Part shown: piece after piece, positions 23,401-35,198 of the stretch
Numbering within the stretch: position 1 is the stretch's first letter
Layout: every line of letters begins with the position of its first letter
Assembly (NCBI GenBank): GCA_036426205.1
Contig: CM071570.1
Span: 3,115,997-3,179,996 of the forward strand
DNA: 64,000 nt
Source of the DNA: Ascaphus truei
Lineage: Eukaryota; Chordata; Amphibia; Anura; Ascaphidae
Direction: 5' to 3'
The notes under the pieces: model-generated
Told to the model about the DNA's origin: nothing
The model's input: the letters and a program-made list of their open reading frames with translations, nothing else
Database searches by the model: none
Position numbers and translations under genes: made by a program

Positions 23401-23696
23401 AGGAAATAATAATAACGATAATTATTATTATTAATTGCCTTTACTGCCACAAAGGAGGTTGTAACACCGTTATCTTTCACTCTCTGGAATGAATCGTGCT
23501 GTAACAAAAAGTAACACCAAGTATGACTATACTGTATGCTTCAAGGTCGAAAGACATGTTAGTGAAGCGTCATGCGGCCAGAATAGACCCCTGTCCTGCA
23601 GAGCTTGCAATCTAGGTGGTCATTGTATTAAAGTAAAAGTGATGCAATTCTGGGTGGCGAAAATGCTCCAGATGTATCAAAGAAAAAACTCTATTG

Positions 23697-24375
23697 CCTA
23701 TTGGCAATCGGATGAATCCCTGGATCAACATCCTTCCCATGGTTACTTATTTGGTATATCCCTGTATACCTTTCCTTTCTAAAAAGATGTCCAACCCTTT
23801 TTTTGAAGATATCTATTGTATCTGCCATCACAGTCTCCTTGGGTAATATTCCACATTGTAACTGCCCTTACTGTAAATAACCCTTTCCTTTGTTGCTGGT
23901 GTAATCTCCTTTCATCCAAACTTAAGGGATGACTCTGTGTCGTTTGTACTGCCCTTGGGATGAATAGTTATTTTTAAAACTCCTTGTATTGTCCCAGAAT
24001 ATATAGTTATCAAATCCCATCTTAGACACTCCTAATGTATACATATCTAATTTAGCTGGCCTCTCCTCGTGTCAGATTTTCCACCCCCTTTATTAATTTA
24101 GTGCTTATTTTCAACACTTGTTCTAGTTCTATAATGTCTTTTTTATGGAGTGGTGCCCAAAACTGCACTCCATATTCAAGGTGTGTTCTTACTAGAGCTT
24201 TATTCAGTGGCATAGTTATGTTTACTTCCCTTCCATCCCCCATTTAATGCAAGATAAGATCTTATTTGCCGTTGCAGCTAGTGCCTGACATTGGGCACTA
24301 TTGCTAAACCTAATGTCTACAAGCACTCCTAAATTCTTCTTGATCCTTTTGGCTTGATACTGTATAAAGCCCTTT
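23697..24375 (-). pseudogene. CR1-type LINE 3' fragment, inverted
   Basis: On the minus strand this matches the sequence of 16980-17705. The frame at 24052-24243 reads MPLNKALVRTHLEYGVQFWAP and LKISTKLIKGVENL. Nearer the 3' end, FFTVRAVTMWN-like residues are recoverable only in shifted frames. 5'-truncated and frameshifted, so non-functional. Confidence 0.75.
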
Positions 24376-24430
24376 ATGTTTTCAGCATCTGAGATACACA
24401 GAGATAGTTTACCATATTGTGCTGTAACCC

Positions 24431-25915
24431 CTGTAGTGCCAGAAAGTGCCTTATGTCAGGAGACTGCTCAGTAAAGTCGCATGAAGCTGCCTGTGAATCC
24501 CAAACTGTGATCTTACACTCCAGAGACCAACGCTACAAGCTTCGCGGTTTCCAGACATGCCACTCACATCTCTTCCTTTCTCTCACACATCTGCCCGGGA
24601 AGATGAAGGCAAAGAAAAATGAAATACAGCGACCAGCTGCATGAATTATTCTCCGACAGGAAATCCTCTGAGAAAGACGCAGCTGCGTTTTTGAAGGATA
24701 TAGAGAGAGGACAAACACATCCTTTAAGGTCACAGGTTCCCACGGTACACAGACATCAAGAAACAGATTAAAACACTTATCTTTTGCTTCTGCAGGGTCA
24801 TAAAAAAGTAGCTGTACTCTGTGGCAGTTCAATCCTTTGGTGGTCAGCATTATATAAGAATGAAGAATAATATTCTTCTGATTCGGGACATGTGAGAACT
24901 GTTCTCTGCAGCGGCTGTGACATGATGTCTCCTGGTAGGGTCAGCGGGGGCAAACTGTGCTGGCATGAGGGCTGAATGAACAGCTAAGTGGGAAGAACAC
25001 TGACTTTGAAGTGGGAAAACGTGGTGGGGAAGTCCCATGTGGTGGCCCATGTTTCCTTTTCTGGAAGGCGTCGTATGGTACATTCAAGTGAAAGGCGCCC
25101 TCAGGTGTCTCATGGAATAATACTGACTAGTACATATGGACCATTGTGGCTCAGGGAGCCTCAAAACCATACATTGTAGGCTCCTTGCGGCAGAAACTTG
25201 TGTCTGCAAATATCTGAGCACAGTGCAGTGTACATTGTCAGGACTACTGTATTTGGGAAACAATATACAGCTCAACCCCGTTATAACGCGATACGTTACA
25301 ACGCGAATCCGCTTATAACGCAATGCTAGCGTGGCTCGCAATTTCCATATTTATGAATACTTTACAACACGATTATTGGTGTCTTAAATACTTTATTGTA
25401 CAATGCATACAATTGTACATTATTTCTAACGCCATCCGCTTATAACGCGATGTGATTCTTTGGACCCCAAGCACAGCGTTATAAGGGGGTTGAGCTGTAT
25501 CATTATTGAAACTGTGCTTATAACAAGCCAATACAAGCAGAGAACATCGCAGCAATGAAAGAGCTGGGATGAGACAGTACGGGGAGTATAACGCCCGTAT
25601 TCCATAGGCTTTGAAGAGATGTTACCCATGCTGGACAGCAGCTATAATCAAATGAATGGGAAGGTGGCCTCACAGACCAATGAACAGGGGCCTGAGAGAG
25701 AGAGACATCCGGGACAGGGTAAATGGAGAGAGCAGCAAGAGACATGGAGGACAATGAGAAGAAAGACATTGCGGAGAATGGGCTGGTAAACAATGGAAAG
25801 ACAGGCATGGCGAAGCCCGTGTGCAGGTGTAGGCAATGCAGGTCGGCAAAGGATGAGAGCACGGGGAAGCCGCAGGTTGACCACCGACTGTGGATGAGGG
25901 GACGCTCAGGAGCCC
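24431..25915. repeat. Tandem duplication, copy 1 (~1.49 kb)
   Basis: The sequence starting CTGTAGTGCCAGAAAGTGCC here reappears at 25916, an offset of about 1,485 bp. This copy reads cleanly. It includes the MITE at 25268-25497 and imperfect AGAGAGACATCCGGGACAGG-type repeats near its end. No gene is recognised inside. Confidence 0.85.
25268..25497. mobile_element. 230-bp mariner/pogo-like MITE
   Basis: The inverted ends CAGCTCAACCCCGTTATAACGC and AGCGTTATAAGGGGGTTGAGCTG match almost fully and are flanked by TA on both sides (25266-25267, 25498-25499). A TA target with CAG...CTG ends fits Tc1/mariner superfamily (pogo/Tigger-like) MITEs. No transposase. Confidence 0.75.
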
Positions 25916-27180
25916 CTGTAGTGCCAGAAAGTGCCTTATGTCAGGAGACTGCTCAGTAAAGTCGCATGAAGCTGCCTGTGAAGAATCCCAAATCGTGATC
26001 TTACACCCAGAGCCCAACGCTACAAGCTTCGCGGTTTCCAGACATGCCACTCCATCTCTTCTTTCTCTCACACATCTGCCCGGGAAATGAAGGCAAAGAA
26101 AATGAAATACAGCGACCACGTCATGAATTATTCTCCGCAGGAAATCCCTGAGAAAGACGCAGCTGCGTTTTGAAGGATATAGAGAGAGGACAAACACATC
26201 CTTAAGGTCACATGTTCCCACGGTCACAACACCAAGAAACAGATTAAACCCTTATCTTGCTTCTGCAGGGTCTAAAAAATAGCTGTACTCGTGGCAGTTC
26301 AATCCTTTGGTGTCAGCATTATTAAGAATGAAGAATAATATTCTTCTGATTCGGGACATGTGAGAACTGTTCTCTGCGGCGGCTGTGACATGATGTCTCC
26401 TGGTGGGTCACGGGGGCAAACTGTGCTGTGCATAGAAGGGCTAATGAACAGCTAAGTGGAGAACACTGACTTTGAAGTGGGAAAACGTGGTGGGGAAGTC
26501 CCATGTGGTGGCCCATGTTTCCTTTCTGGAAGCGTCGTATGGTACACTTCAAGTGAAAGGCGCCCTCAGTGTTGTCTCAGGTAAAATCCAGCATATCTGA
26601 TGGACCATTGTGGCTCAGGGAGCCTCAAAACCATACATTGTAGGCTCCTTGCGCGCAGAAACTTGTGTCTGCAAATATCTGAGCACAGTGCAGTGTACAT
26701 TGTCAGGACTACTGTTTTGGGAAACAATATACAGGCTCAACCCCTTTATAACGCGATACGTTACAACGCGAATCCCTTATAACCAATGCTAGCGTGGCTC
26801 GCAATTTCCATATTTATGAATACTTTACAACACGATTATTGGTGTCTTACTATCTTATTGTACATGATACAATTGTACATTATTTCTAACGCCATCCGCT
26901 TATAACCGATGTGATTCTTTGGACCCCAAGCACAGCGTTATAAGGGTGGCTATGTATCATTATTGAAACTGTGTTTAACAAGCCAATACAAGCAAGAACA
27001 TCGCAGCATGAAAGAGCTGGGATGAGACAGTACGGGGAGTAGTATAACGCCCGTATTCCATAGGCTTTGAAGAGAATGTTACCCATGCGACAGCAGCTAT
27101 AATCAAATGAATGGGAAGGTGGCCTCACAGACCATGAACAGGGCCTGAGAGAGAGAAGACATCCGGGAACAGGGAAGGAT
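25916..27180. repeat. Tandem duplication, copy 2 (indel-rich)
   Basis: Aligns with copy 1 over more than 1.2 kb but carries many single-base deletions (for example TTTCCTTTCTGG for TTTCCTTTTCTGG). The contained MITE (26732-26954) has a damaged right end. It may be a true duplication covered by poor reads, or an assembly duplicate. Confidence 0.85.
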
Positions 27181-27450
27181 TGGAAGAGAGAGCAAGACCG
27201 ACATAGAGAGACATGGAGGACAATGAGAAGAAAGACATTGCGGAGAATGGGCTGCAGAGAGACATCCGGGACAGGGTAAATGGAGAGAGCAGCAAGAGAC
27301 ATGGAGGACAATGAGAAGAAAGACATTGCGGAGAATGGGCTCCAGAGAGACAACTGGGGCTGGAAGGTAAAGGGCCGGAGAGAGATGGAAAGACAGAGGT
27401 AGAGATAGAGAGGGGAGAAAAAGAGAGCGGGAGGAGTGCAGGACAGATAG
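27181..27450. repeat. AGAGAGACATCC-type short tandem copies
   Basis: About two to three imperfect copies of a block of roughly 90 bp containing GACATGGAGGACAATGAGAA, continuing the end of the duplication. Purine-rich. No gene. Confidence 0.6.
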
Positions 27451-27534
27451 ACGTGAGAGGAAGGGGCGAGTATGTCCAGGGTGCTTGTGCCAGAGGCGTT
27501 CTATCTACTAGGTGTCCGGTCTACCTTCTTCTGT

Positions 27535-27775
27535 GTAGTCTCTGTTTCATGGGCACGTGTGTCTGTCTCTGGCACCATGTAGTCTCTGTCTCATGGCCCT
27601 GTGTAGTCTCTGTCTCATGGCCCTGTGTAGTCTCTGTCTCATGGCACCGTGTAGTCTCTGTCTCATGGCCCTGTGTAGTCTCTGTCTCATGGCCCTGTGT
27701 AGTCTCTGTCTCATGGCCCTGTGTAGTCTCTGTCTCATGGCCCTGTGTAGTCTCTCTCATGTACCCCATGTAGTC
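27535..27775. repeat. 24-bp minisatellite
   Basis: About nine copies of TAGTCTCTGTCTCATGGCCC plus four bases. Being divisible by three, it opens false frames on both strands. Confidence 0.9.
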
Positions 27776-29490
27776 TGTCTCATAGGTGCCGTGTATTCTG
27801 TCTCATGGGCCCTGCGTGTCTTCCTAAAACAGCTGCTGCTCGCACCCCGTAGCATTGTGTAAACCACCAGGGACAGACAAACCTGTAATACATTGTATGT
27901 ATTGGTGGAAATGCCATTAAACAAAAAGCAGTGGTACTGTGCTTGGCTTTAAGATGTAATCAACGTAAATAAAACCATTTCTCATAAGGTTTATTCAATA
28001 TTTATTCTGCAGCAAGAAAACGGGCTATGTGCTTTTTTTAAATAAATAAATGCTCGTTCAAATAAGGATTCATTACGCACTTTTAAGAGCGCGACCACTT
28101 TGAGTCTATGAGAACCAATTGTATGCGCAAAGAGGTTACCCCGACTCTTATCCCACTGAAATCCATGTGGGAAATAGTAATAAAATAATAAGAGGTGTGG
28201 AAGATGGAGAAAGGGCATGGAAGCAAAGCAATGTCAGGTGCTCCTGGCTTAAGATCCCATTGTAGTCTCTGAGAGCAGCTGACGTGTGTACAGTAAGTGA
28301 GATATCCTGATAGTCAGAGTGCTGTATCCACCATGAGAAAGAGGCCTAATAAATCCCTCCGTGTGATACTGTGCAGAAAAGCTTTAATAGGCCCGTGCAG
28401 CACAAAAGCCGACAGACAGCAAAAGAACAGGTCAGAGGCTAATTCATTTCTTACTAAAAGCCAACGCGTGTCAGGCAGAGAGCAGGAGGAAGGCTGCCGG
28501 TCTGTGATGAGACGCCATGGGCCGTATTTAAACATGTGTACGCCACACTATGCCAGAGCTCCAGGAAACGAGGTCTCACGCACTAAAGTGACCTTATTTG
28601 TCAAGCTGCCACCCCAGGGCAACATAGGAACGTACACCGGGTCCATTAGCTGTATTATAAGTGTAGGTAGCACTTTATATAGTGAGCTGGCAGGTTACGT
28701 AGGAGTTTGTTTAGGAACTGAGTCAGGTTATGGATTGTGGTTGCCCCGGCATTAGTTGTGAAGTGCTAGGCCTGTTGATCTTCTATAGTATACAAGGGGT
28801 TAAATTAGAGTAGCTAGGCTTGAGTGTATATGGGAGCAACGCACTTGAAAACTGAGGTGATACCTCCGTGTTTGTTTAAAGGGCCAACAAATCCTATAAC
28901 CAAACTGTACTAAAGAAAGTGACATGCTTAAGGGGTTACATCTGAGGAATTCATACTTTTTAGCCATCACCTATGTTTACATAACTTCATACAGTCCTCA
29001 AAAAGACTAATAATAGTACTACCTCCCTCCAAAGTAGAACAGATGTGATGCTTCCAAAATTGGAGAGAATTCCTCCACAGCATGTATAAATGATCAGGAT
29101 GACAATGGAGAGTCCATGAATAATATGGCATGTATCTGGCACGGGCTAAGTGTCTAGTGGGGTCCACTTGACCTCCACAGCTTAAACACTATGTGAACCC
29201 AGCCAAGTAACCAACATATAAATAACAATAGCACAGGTATCCATATGTATATATGTTGGGGCACTGCGGCCCTTTACCTTAGTGCTTGCAGGACTTCTAG
29301 ACATCCAGAGCGTGCAGTCCATCCAGGTAAGTAGACAGCAGAAAGCAGGGTGATGATGAGTTGCACAGCCACGAGAATCCAACTCCCAAAGGGACCGGAA
29401 GGTATGAAACAAAAGTACACACTCCAATAATGCAATAGGTCTGGTTTAATGCAGGATGGTGCAGCAACAGGACAACACGAACGCACCTAC
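27776..29490. other. Unassigned
   Basis: A 152-codon plus-strand frame at 28297-28755 shows no recognisable domain and no homologue known to me, and a shadow frame exists on the other strand. I do not call a gene. No RNA gene seen. Confidence 0.4.
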
Positions 29491-29491
29491 G

Positions 29492-29510
29492 CGTTTCGTG
29501 CACTAGGCAC
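29492..29510 (-). other. Partial hammerhead-like motif (stem II + GAAAC)
   Basis: On the minus strand, GTGC-CTAGT-GCAC forms a small stem and is followed by GAAACGCG, but the CTGANGA box is missing. A 14-bp tandem array begins within a few bases. Confidence 0.3.
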
Positions 29511-29516
29511 TTTATA

Positions 29517-29702
29517 TACAATGGGATGGATACAATGGGATGGTTACAATGGGATGGATACATGGGATGGATACAATGGGATGGATACAATGGGATGGAT
29601 ACAATGGGATGGATACAATGGGATAGATACAATGGGATGGATACAATGGGATGGATACAATGGGATAGATACAATGGGATGGATACAATGGGATGGTTAC
29701 AT
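29517..29702. repeat. 14-bp minisatellite
   Basis: About 13 copies of ATACAATGGGATGG with small variants. The false frames read MDTMGWIQWDGYNG. Confidence 0.93.
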
Positions 29703-30596
29703 TACTCTGTGCAGTTTTGACACCGCTGTCATTCTACTTCCCATCGATGCCAGAGGCTCCGGCGGTAAGCATATAAAGTGCCGGAACAGTGCTGCAGAGC
29801 ACTGAGGACGGGCCCCTGAAGGTGTTAGGCCCTGCTGCAGCCGAATTGGCCGTGGTGTTTCCGTCACCGTCTAATACATAATAATAGTATTGACTAGAAC
29901 AGAGAATAAAATATCACTATTTGTGAAGATAAAGTAGATTTGAAGTCAGATCACTGAAGAAATCCAGCGAGGAACACGTGCACACGGCTCTCTGATACGT
30001 TCGTGTGGATGTACACCGAGCATTACGGTCTCACACAGGTTTCCAATAAGGCTTCTGCTCACCAAATGCTGATCCAGTCCAGGCTCTGACACTAGAAAAG
30101 TGCCAGTAAAACAAGCCTTGGAAGTGACTGGTTCTTCCTTTTACGATGGACGAGGACACGGCCTTTGCACGGATATTCATGTCTCGAACCTTCCCCTGGG
30201 TTATAAAAGATCCCCAGTATAGTTATTAAACATTAGGGCAAACCTTTATTGGACTGCGCTGTATTTTAGGATATTTGTGCTGTAGAAATAGGAAGGGACA
30301 CAGGCTTTCTAGAAGAAAACACACCTTTTTTTCTGTACAGAGAAACTGGAAATGTAAGTTTCTAAATAAAAATGTGTGAACACAAAAAAACCCCACTGGT
30401 TAGCAGCCTAACACTTCCTCCGTGGGGCTGAACGTAGTGTGATCACCAGCAGCAATGAGTGCATGTTACCGTGTACGTTATAATAAAGATAAGTGGATGC
30501 TGCACCCCATACAGTAATAATACTGTTCCCGGTGCTCCTGCTCCCGGTATCTCCTGTGAGATAATTCAAGTACATGTGGAAGAAGGGAAAGAAGCA
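29703..30596. other. Unassigned
   Basis: No exon or known repeat recognised. Confidence 0.4.
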
Positions 30597-30680
30597 GGCA
30601 CCACGGATTTACAAAATACAGTGAATTTATTCTGCCAAGGAGTCAACGTTTCGGCCAGTATGGTGGCCTTTCTCAGGAGT
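30597..30680 (-). other. Retroelement tail with hammerhead-like core
   Basis: On the minus strand at 30648-30676: CTGAGAA, then GGCCA-CCATACT-GGCC in which a stem of at least 4 bp forms, then GAAACGTTGAC. The core deviates at one position (A for G in CUGANGA). Downstream words AGAATAAATTCACTG and CCGTGGTGCCTGC recur in decayed form at 15188-15280. It lies next to a CATA microsatellite. A Penelope-like or retrozyme origin is inference. Confidence 0.45.
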
Positions 30681-30682
30681 TA

Positions 30683-31066
30683 ATGGCATACATACACACG
30701 TACACCCATACATACATACATACATACACCCAAACACACATACACCCATACATACATACATACATACACACGTACACATATACGTACATACATACACCCG
30801 AACACACATACACACATACACACATACATACATACACATGTACACACATACATACATACATACATACACCCAAACACACATACACACATACATATATACA
30901 CACGTACACACATACATACATACACCCGAACACACATACACACATACATACATACATACGTACACACACACATACATACATACATACACCCAAACACACA
31001 TACATACATACACCCAAACACACATACACACGTACACACATACACACACCCAAACACACAATATAA
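30683..31066. repeat. CATA/CA microsatellite with CCAAAC variants
   Basis: (CATA)n and (CA)n with interspersed ACACCCAAACACAC blocks. All frames through it are artefacts. Confidence 0.95.
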
Positions 31067-31439
31067 CCCCTTCCCTGCCAGTGGCGTCTGCAATGCATAG
31101 AAAGTTTATCTGACACGGACGTAACCAGTGCTAGCAGAGTGCGTGTGTTGTGTGGTGTGCAGTGTGCTGTGCTATGTTGTGTTCCTTTTTCCTATCCTGC
31201 ACACAATGCACACACGAGGAGTATTGCTGAGCTGCAGCAGTCTGACATTTAGCTGAGTGCAGATGCTTACCCGTGAGAGCCATGAATATTGATCCCGAGC
31301 CGGCAGCACAGATAAATCATTCATGTGCTCTCCTCCCGATCCAGACTTCAGCTCCCAAACCTCCAGGCCAATGAGCAGAGCATTCCTACCCCCTCATCCT
31401 CCCCCTGCTTGTATAATCGGGGCTGACGAGATGGCGGTT
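31067..31439. other. Unassigned
   Basis: Includes TGTG-rich low complexity at about 31140-31190. Otherwise nothing recognised. Confidence 0.4.
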
Positions 31440-31710
31440 CTGTCGGTGTCACTGAACCGCGCCCTGCGCTTAGAGGCCCCGCTGATTACCGGGGGAGCGC
31501 GGGGCCTCTGTAAGGGTTTCTTACCTTGCCTGGCCGCCTCTCCTCCTGCGACGTCTCAATGCTATGGCGCTGCAACGTCACATGGTGTCCCAATTGTCAC
31601 GACAACCTGATGTCACATGGTGTCACGTTTTCATGCCAACATGTCGCGACGTCTCATGATGCCACGTAACGTCGTGACATCCCATGACACCAAGGTAAGA
31701 GGTCCCGCAA
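31440..31710. mobile_element. GC-rich MITE fragment
   Basis: GAGGCCCCGCTG and GGGGCCTCTGTAAGG, followed by a run of GACGTCTCA / AACGTCACATGGTGTC words, relate it to the copies at 6567 and 22279. Ends unclear. Confidence 0.4.
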
Positions 31711-32037
31711 AATTCCCAGCCGGCTCCGGTTGTATTAACAGATAATGTAAGCGGGAGCTTCATGCAGATCAGATCACAACATTACTCATCCTTTTTATTT
31801 TATTTCTTTTTAAATGTGCCTATTGCCTCATTTCACCCAGTTCTAAACATCAGCGCCAACTGGGACTGCACCTTGAAAGTGACATATTCTGATAAACCGG
31901 TGTTTGTTTGTATTGTTATTGGTGATAATGTACTGCAACAATGCAGATGTCTGAGACAGAGGGTTGGACTTTGTTGTCACATTAAACACGTTGTGCGTGT
32001 CCAGCCGATCTTCTGTATGTTATGTACGTAAAAAAGC

Positions 32038-32310
32038 AACCGCAGTAACGTACAGTACTCTCCTTCCTTCTGTGTCTTACTCCAACTCCTCCTCAACCGC
32101 AGTAATGTACAGTACTCTCCTTCCTTCTGTGTCTTACTCCAACTCCTCCTCAACCGCAGTAATGTACAGTACTCTCCTTCCTTCTGTGTCTTACTCCAAC
32201 TCCTCCTCAACCGCAGTAACGTACAGTACTCTCCTTCCTTCTGTGTCTTACTCCAACTCCTCCTCAACCACAGTAATGTACAGTACTCTCCTTCCTTCTG
32301 TGTCTCTTAC
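32038..32310. repeat. 57-bp minisatellite
   Basis: Just under five copies of a 57-bp unit starting ACCGCAGTAATGTACAGTAC. It opens a false frame of 19-residue repeats (STAVMYSTLLPSVSYSNSS). Confidence 0.93.
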
Positions 32311-32425
32311 CGCAATAAACCTCTCTGTATGTGTGACTCAATGCTCAGTTTCAGGTCCCTTACTCTGCTCGAAATACACATATGAATACAAGCTAATAAC
32401 AATAATAATAAGGCATTGGCTGAAG

Positions 32426-32671
32426 CAGGGGGGCTCAACTCCAATCCTCAAGCCCCCCCCCCCCCCGCCCCCCAACAGGTCAGGTTTTCAGGATATCGCA
32501 GCTTCAGCACAGGTGGCTCAATCAGAGCCTCTGATTGAGCCTCTTTAACTGAGCCACCTGTGCTGAAGCTGGGACTGATTAAGCCACCTGTGCTGAAGCA
32601 GGGATATTCTCAACCCCTGACCTGCTGGTGGAGGGTGGGGGGACTTGAGGACTGGCGTTGAGCACCCTTGG
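32426..32671. mobile_element. hAT-like foldback MITE
   Basis: Starts CAGGGGGGCTCAACTCC and ends with the inverted counterpart (GTTGAGCACCCTTG). The centre holds AGCCACCTGTGCTGAAGC in both orientations, separated by a decayed loop, plus a C tract. Confidence 0.65.
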
Positions 32672-33174
32672 GTCGGAGGATAGACGGCAGAGTTGTGGCG
32701 AGCGCGTTCAGAGGATCCGAAGAGGAAGGTGGAGTATGTACAACGTGTCACAAAAGTACAATGGCAGAATACAGCCCTATAATGTCCCCCGCTATGGAGG
32801 AAAGGCCCCTGGGAACCACTGATTCAGCGGACATAATAGTAGTGATATAATGTAACAAAGCACCGCGGAAAGACAGCAGGATGCCAGGTTGTATTAGCAG
32901 CGGAAAGAGCAGGTACAGTAGTATTGGCACTTTACAGATCGTTGGTAAGAACCCACCTAGTATGGTGTTCAATACGGGAGCCCGTATCTCCACAAGAACG
33001 TCAATAAATGAGCGTTTGTGGCAATAAGGCAATATTTATATAGCGCTTTACAAACCCCGTGTCTTTATATTTAGCGTCACCCTGCATCTATCCCCAGCAT
33101 TTATGTATTATTATATTAACCTTTATCAAATGGTGCACAGTCTACATCATAAAACGCATCGGGGGAGACTAAGG
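32672..33174. other. Unassigned, with L2-like tail word
   Basis: The word TATAGCGCTTTACAAA near 33039 is typical of L2/SINE 3' tails. Otherwise nothing recognised. Confidence 0.4.
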
Positions 33175-33500
33175 GTCCTCACCGTGTTCAGCTTGGAGAA
33201 GAGAAGGGAGTGCGGGGCTATAATTGAAACGTTCCAATATATCAAGGTGCAGGAAGCATGTTTCACAGAAAGAGGAGTGATGGAACTAGAGGTCGTGCGG
33301 TGACGCTAGAGGGCGAGATGCTCAGGTGGCATGCGAGGGTGGACTTCTTCACGGATGGAAGTATGGTGGCTTCCTGGAATTGCCTCCCAACAGGGGTCAT
33401 AAACATTAATATCATAATACATAAATGCTTGGGATAGACGTAGGGTGACGCTAAATAGAAATACGCAGGTTTTGTAAAGCGCTATATATATAAATATACA
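33175..33500 (+). pseudogene. L2/CR1-group LINE 3' fragment
   Basis: Frame 33103-33303 contains VFSLEKRRECGAIIETFQYIK. After a frameshift, FFTDGSMVASWNCLP follows (about 33345-33395). These match the C-terminal 'LEKRR' and 'FF...V..WN.LP' blocks of these LINEs. A GTAAAGCGCTATATATATAAA tail follows near 33473. Non-functional. Confidence 0.7.
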
Positions 33501-33697
33501 CATCAAAAAGGGTCGGAGGTTTTCTAACCAGTAGGAAAATAGGCAGACTGTCTGGGCCAAGCGGTTCTTATCTGACATCAAATTCTTTATTTGTTTGGCG
33601 CTATTTTGGATTACGGTCTCATTAATGTTTGAAGATGAGCGAGCTTGGGTACTGAATGGATCACTGTAAGTTCTGCATATTCTTCAGCAGTACACGT
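33501..33697. other. Unassigned
   Basis: Nothing recognised. Confidence 0.4.
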
Positions 33698-33955
33698 GTG
33701 TCACCTCACTCAGTGCTGTCACCTCACTCAGTACTGTCACCTCACTCAGTGCTGCCACCTCACTCAGTGCTGCCACCTCACTCAGTGCTGCCACCTCACT
33801 CAGTGCTGTCCCCTCACTCAGTGCTGCCACCTCACTCAGTGCTGCCACCTCACTCAGTGCTGTCACCTCACTCAGTGCTGTCACCTCACTCAGTGCTGTC
33901 ACCTCAGTCAGTGCTGCCAAATCGCTCAGTGCTGCCACCTCCCTCAGTGCTGCCA
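33698..33955. repeat. 18-bp minisatellite
   Basis: About 14 copies of CACCTCACTCAGTGCTGY. False frames read LTQCCH repeats. Confidence 0.95.
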
Positions 33956-34329
33956 TGCTATAGAAGCTGTCCTTGGTGCAGGATCAAACCGGGTACCAAT
34001 TAACCCCTTCAGAGTCAGAGGGTGCGGACCACTAAACCAACAACTGACACTCCCAACGGAACAAATTCAGTAACACAAATATTCTATTGAGATACACAAT
34101 GATACATGCACACATTACCACACTGACACACGCACACATGCACTTATATACAACCTACATCTAGAACCACTGATATATACAATAAGAAACACAGATTTGC
34201 ACATTCACACTCAGACATGGATTTTATATGAAGATCCACACACCGTTTTATACGATGCCATACCGAACATACACGCTTTACTCCAGGATACAGAATTCTA
34301 ATTCCCAGATCTACATACAGTATACATTT
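33956..34329. other. Unassigned
   Basis: Includes a tRNA-like B-box word (GGATCAAACCGG near 33981) in a possible old SINE head. Not supported further. Confidence 0.35.
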
Positions 34330-34990
34330 CTTGAATCAAGAACAAAAGGAAGGATGGAAACCATAGAAGAAATGGAGTGACAGAGAACAAAGGATGGATG
34401 GAACTCGTGGAAGAAACGGAGTGACTGAGAGAACAAAAGAAGGATGGAACCCGGGGAAGAAACGGAGTGACTGAGAGAACAAAGGAAGGATGGAACCCAT
34501 GGAAGAAACGGATAGACGAGTCCTGGAGAACAATGGAAGGAATGAACCCAATGTAAGAAACGTGATGACTGATGAAGAACAAGGAAAGGATGGAACCCAT
34601 GGAAGAAACGGAGGACTGAGAGAACAAAGGAAGATGGAACCCATGGAGAACGAGTGACGAGAGACAAGGAGGAGGAACCACATGGAAGAACGGAGAACTG
34701 AGAGAACAAAGGAAGATGTGAACCCATGAAGAAACGGAGGGACTGAGAGAACAAAGGAAGGAGGAACCCGTGAAGAAACGGGAGTGACTGAGGAACAAAA
34801 GAAGCTATGGAACCCATGGAAGAAACGGAGTGACTGAGAGAACAAAGGAAGGATGGAACCCGTGGAAGAAACGAGAGTGACTGAGAGAAAAAAGGAAGGA
34901 TGGAACCCATGGAAGAAACGAGAGTGACTGAGAGAACAAAGGAAGGATGGAACCCATGGAAGAAACGGGAGTGGCCGAGAGAACAAAGAC
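34330..34990. repeat. 46-bp minisatellite
   Basis: About 14 copies of a 46-bp unit starting GGAAGAAACGGAGTGACTGA. Copies at 34800-34990 are clean; those at about 34500-34800 contain many deletions. Long minus-strand Ser/Phe-rich frames are artefacts. Confidence 0.93.
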
Positions 34991-35198
34991 TAACACTGCA
35001 TTTCTGCTGCACATTACACGTGACACCATGTGTATTTATCTGTGCTCCTCTCTGACCTTATTTCCAACGTATTCATATTGATCCCGCGCCCTGTCAGGGA
35101 TCTCTCCATCACTTCCCTGCACAAGGTATTTATTTTATGACATGTCGTATTGATATGCTATTCATCCAATCACAATGCCCGCGCTCCAAACAGACATA

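Noticed and set aside
28297..28755. 152-codon plus-strand frame
   Set aside because: No recognisable domain, competing antisense frame, and no splice or promoter context.
33698..33955. Regularly spaced repeats considered as a CRISPR array
   Set aside because: Head-to-tail 18-bp units with no unique spacers, in a vertebrate-type genome.
33978..34000. tRNA-like B-box word considered as a tRNA gene
   Set aside because: No matching A box or cloverleaf could be drawn around it.
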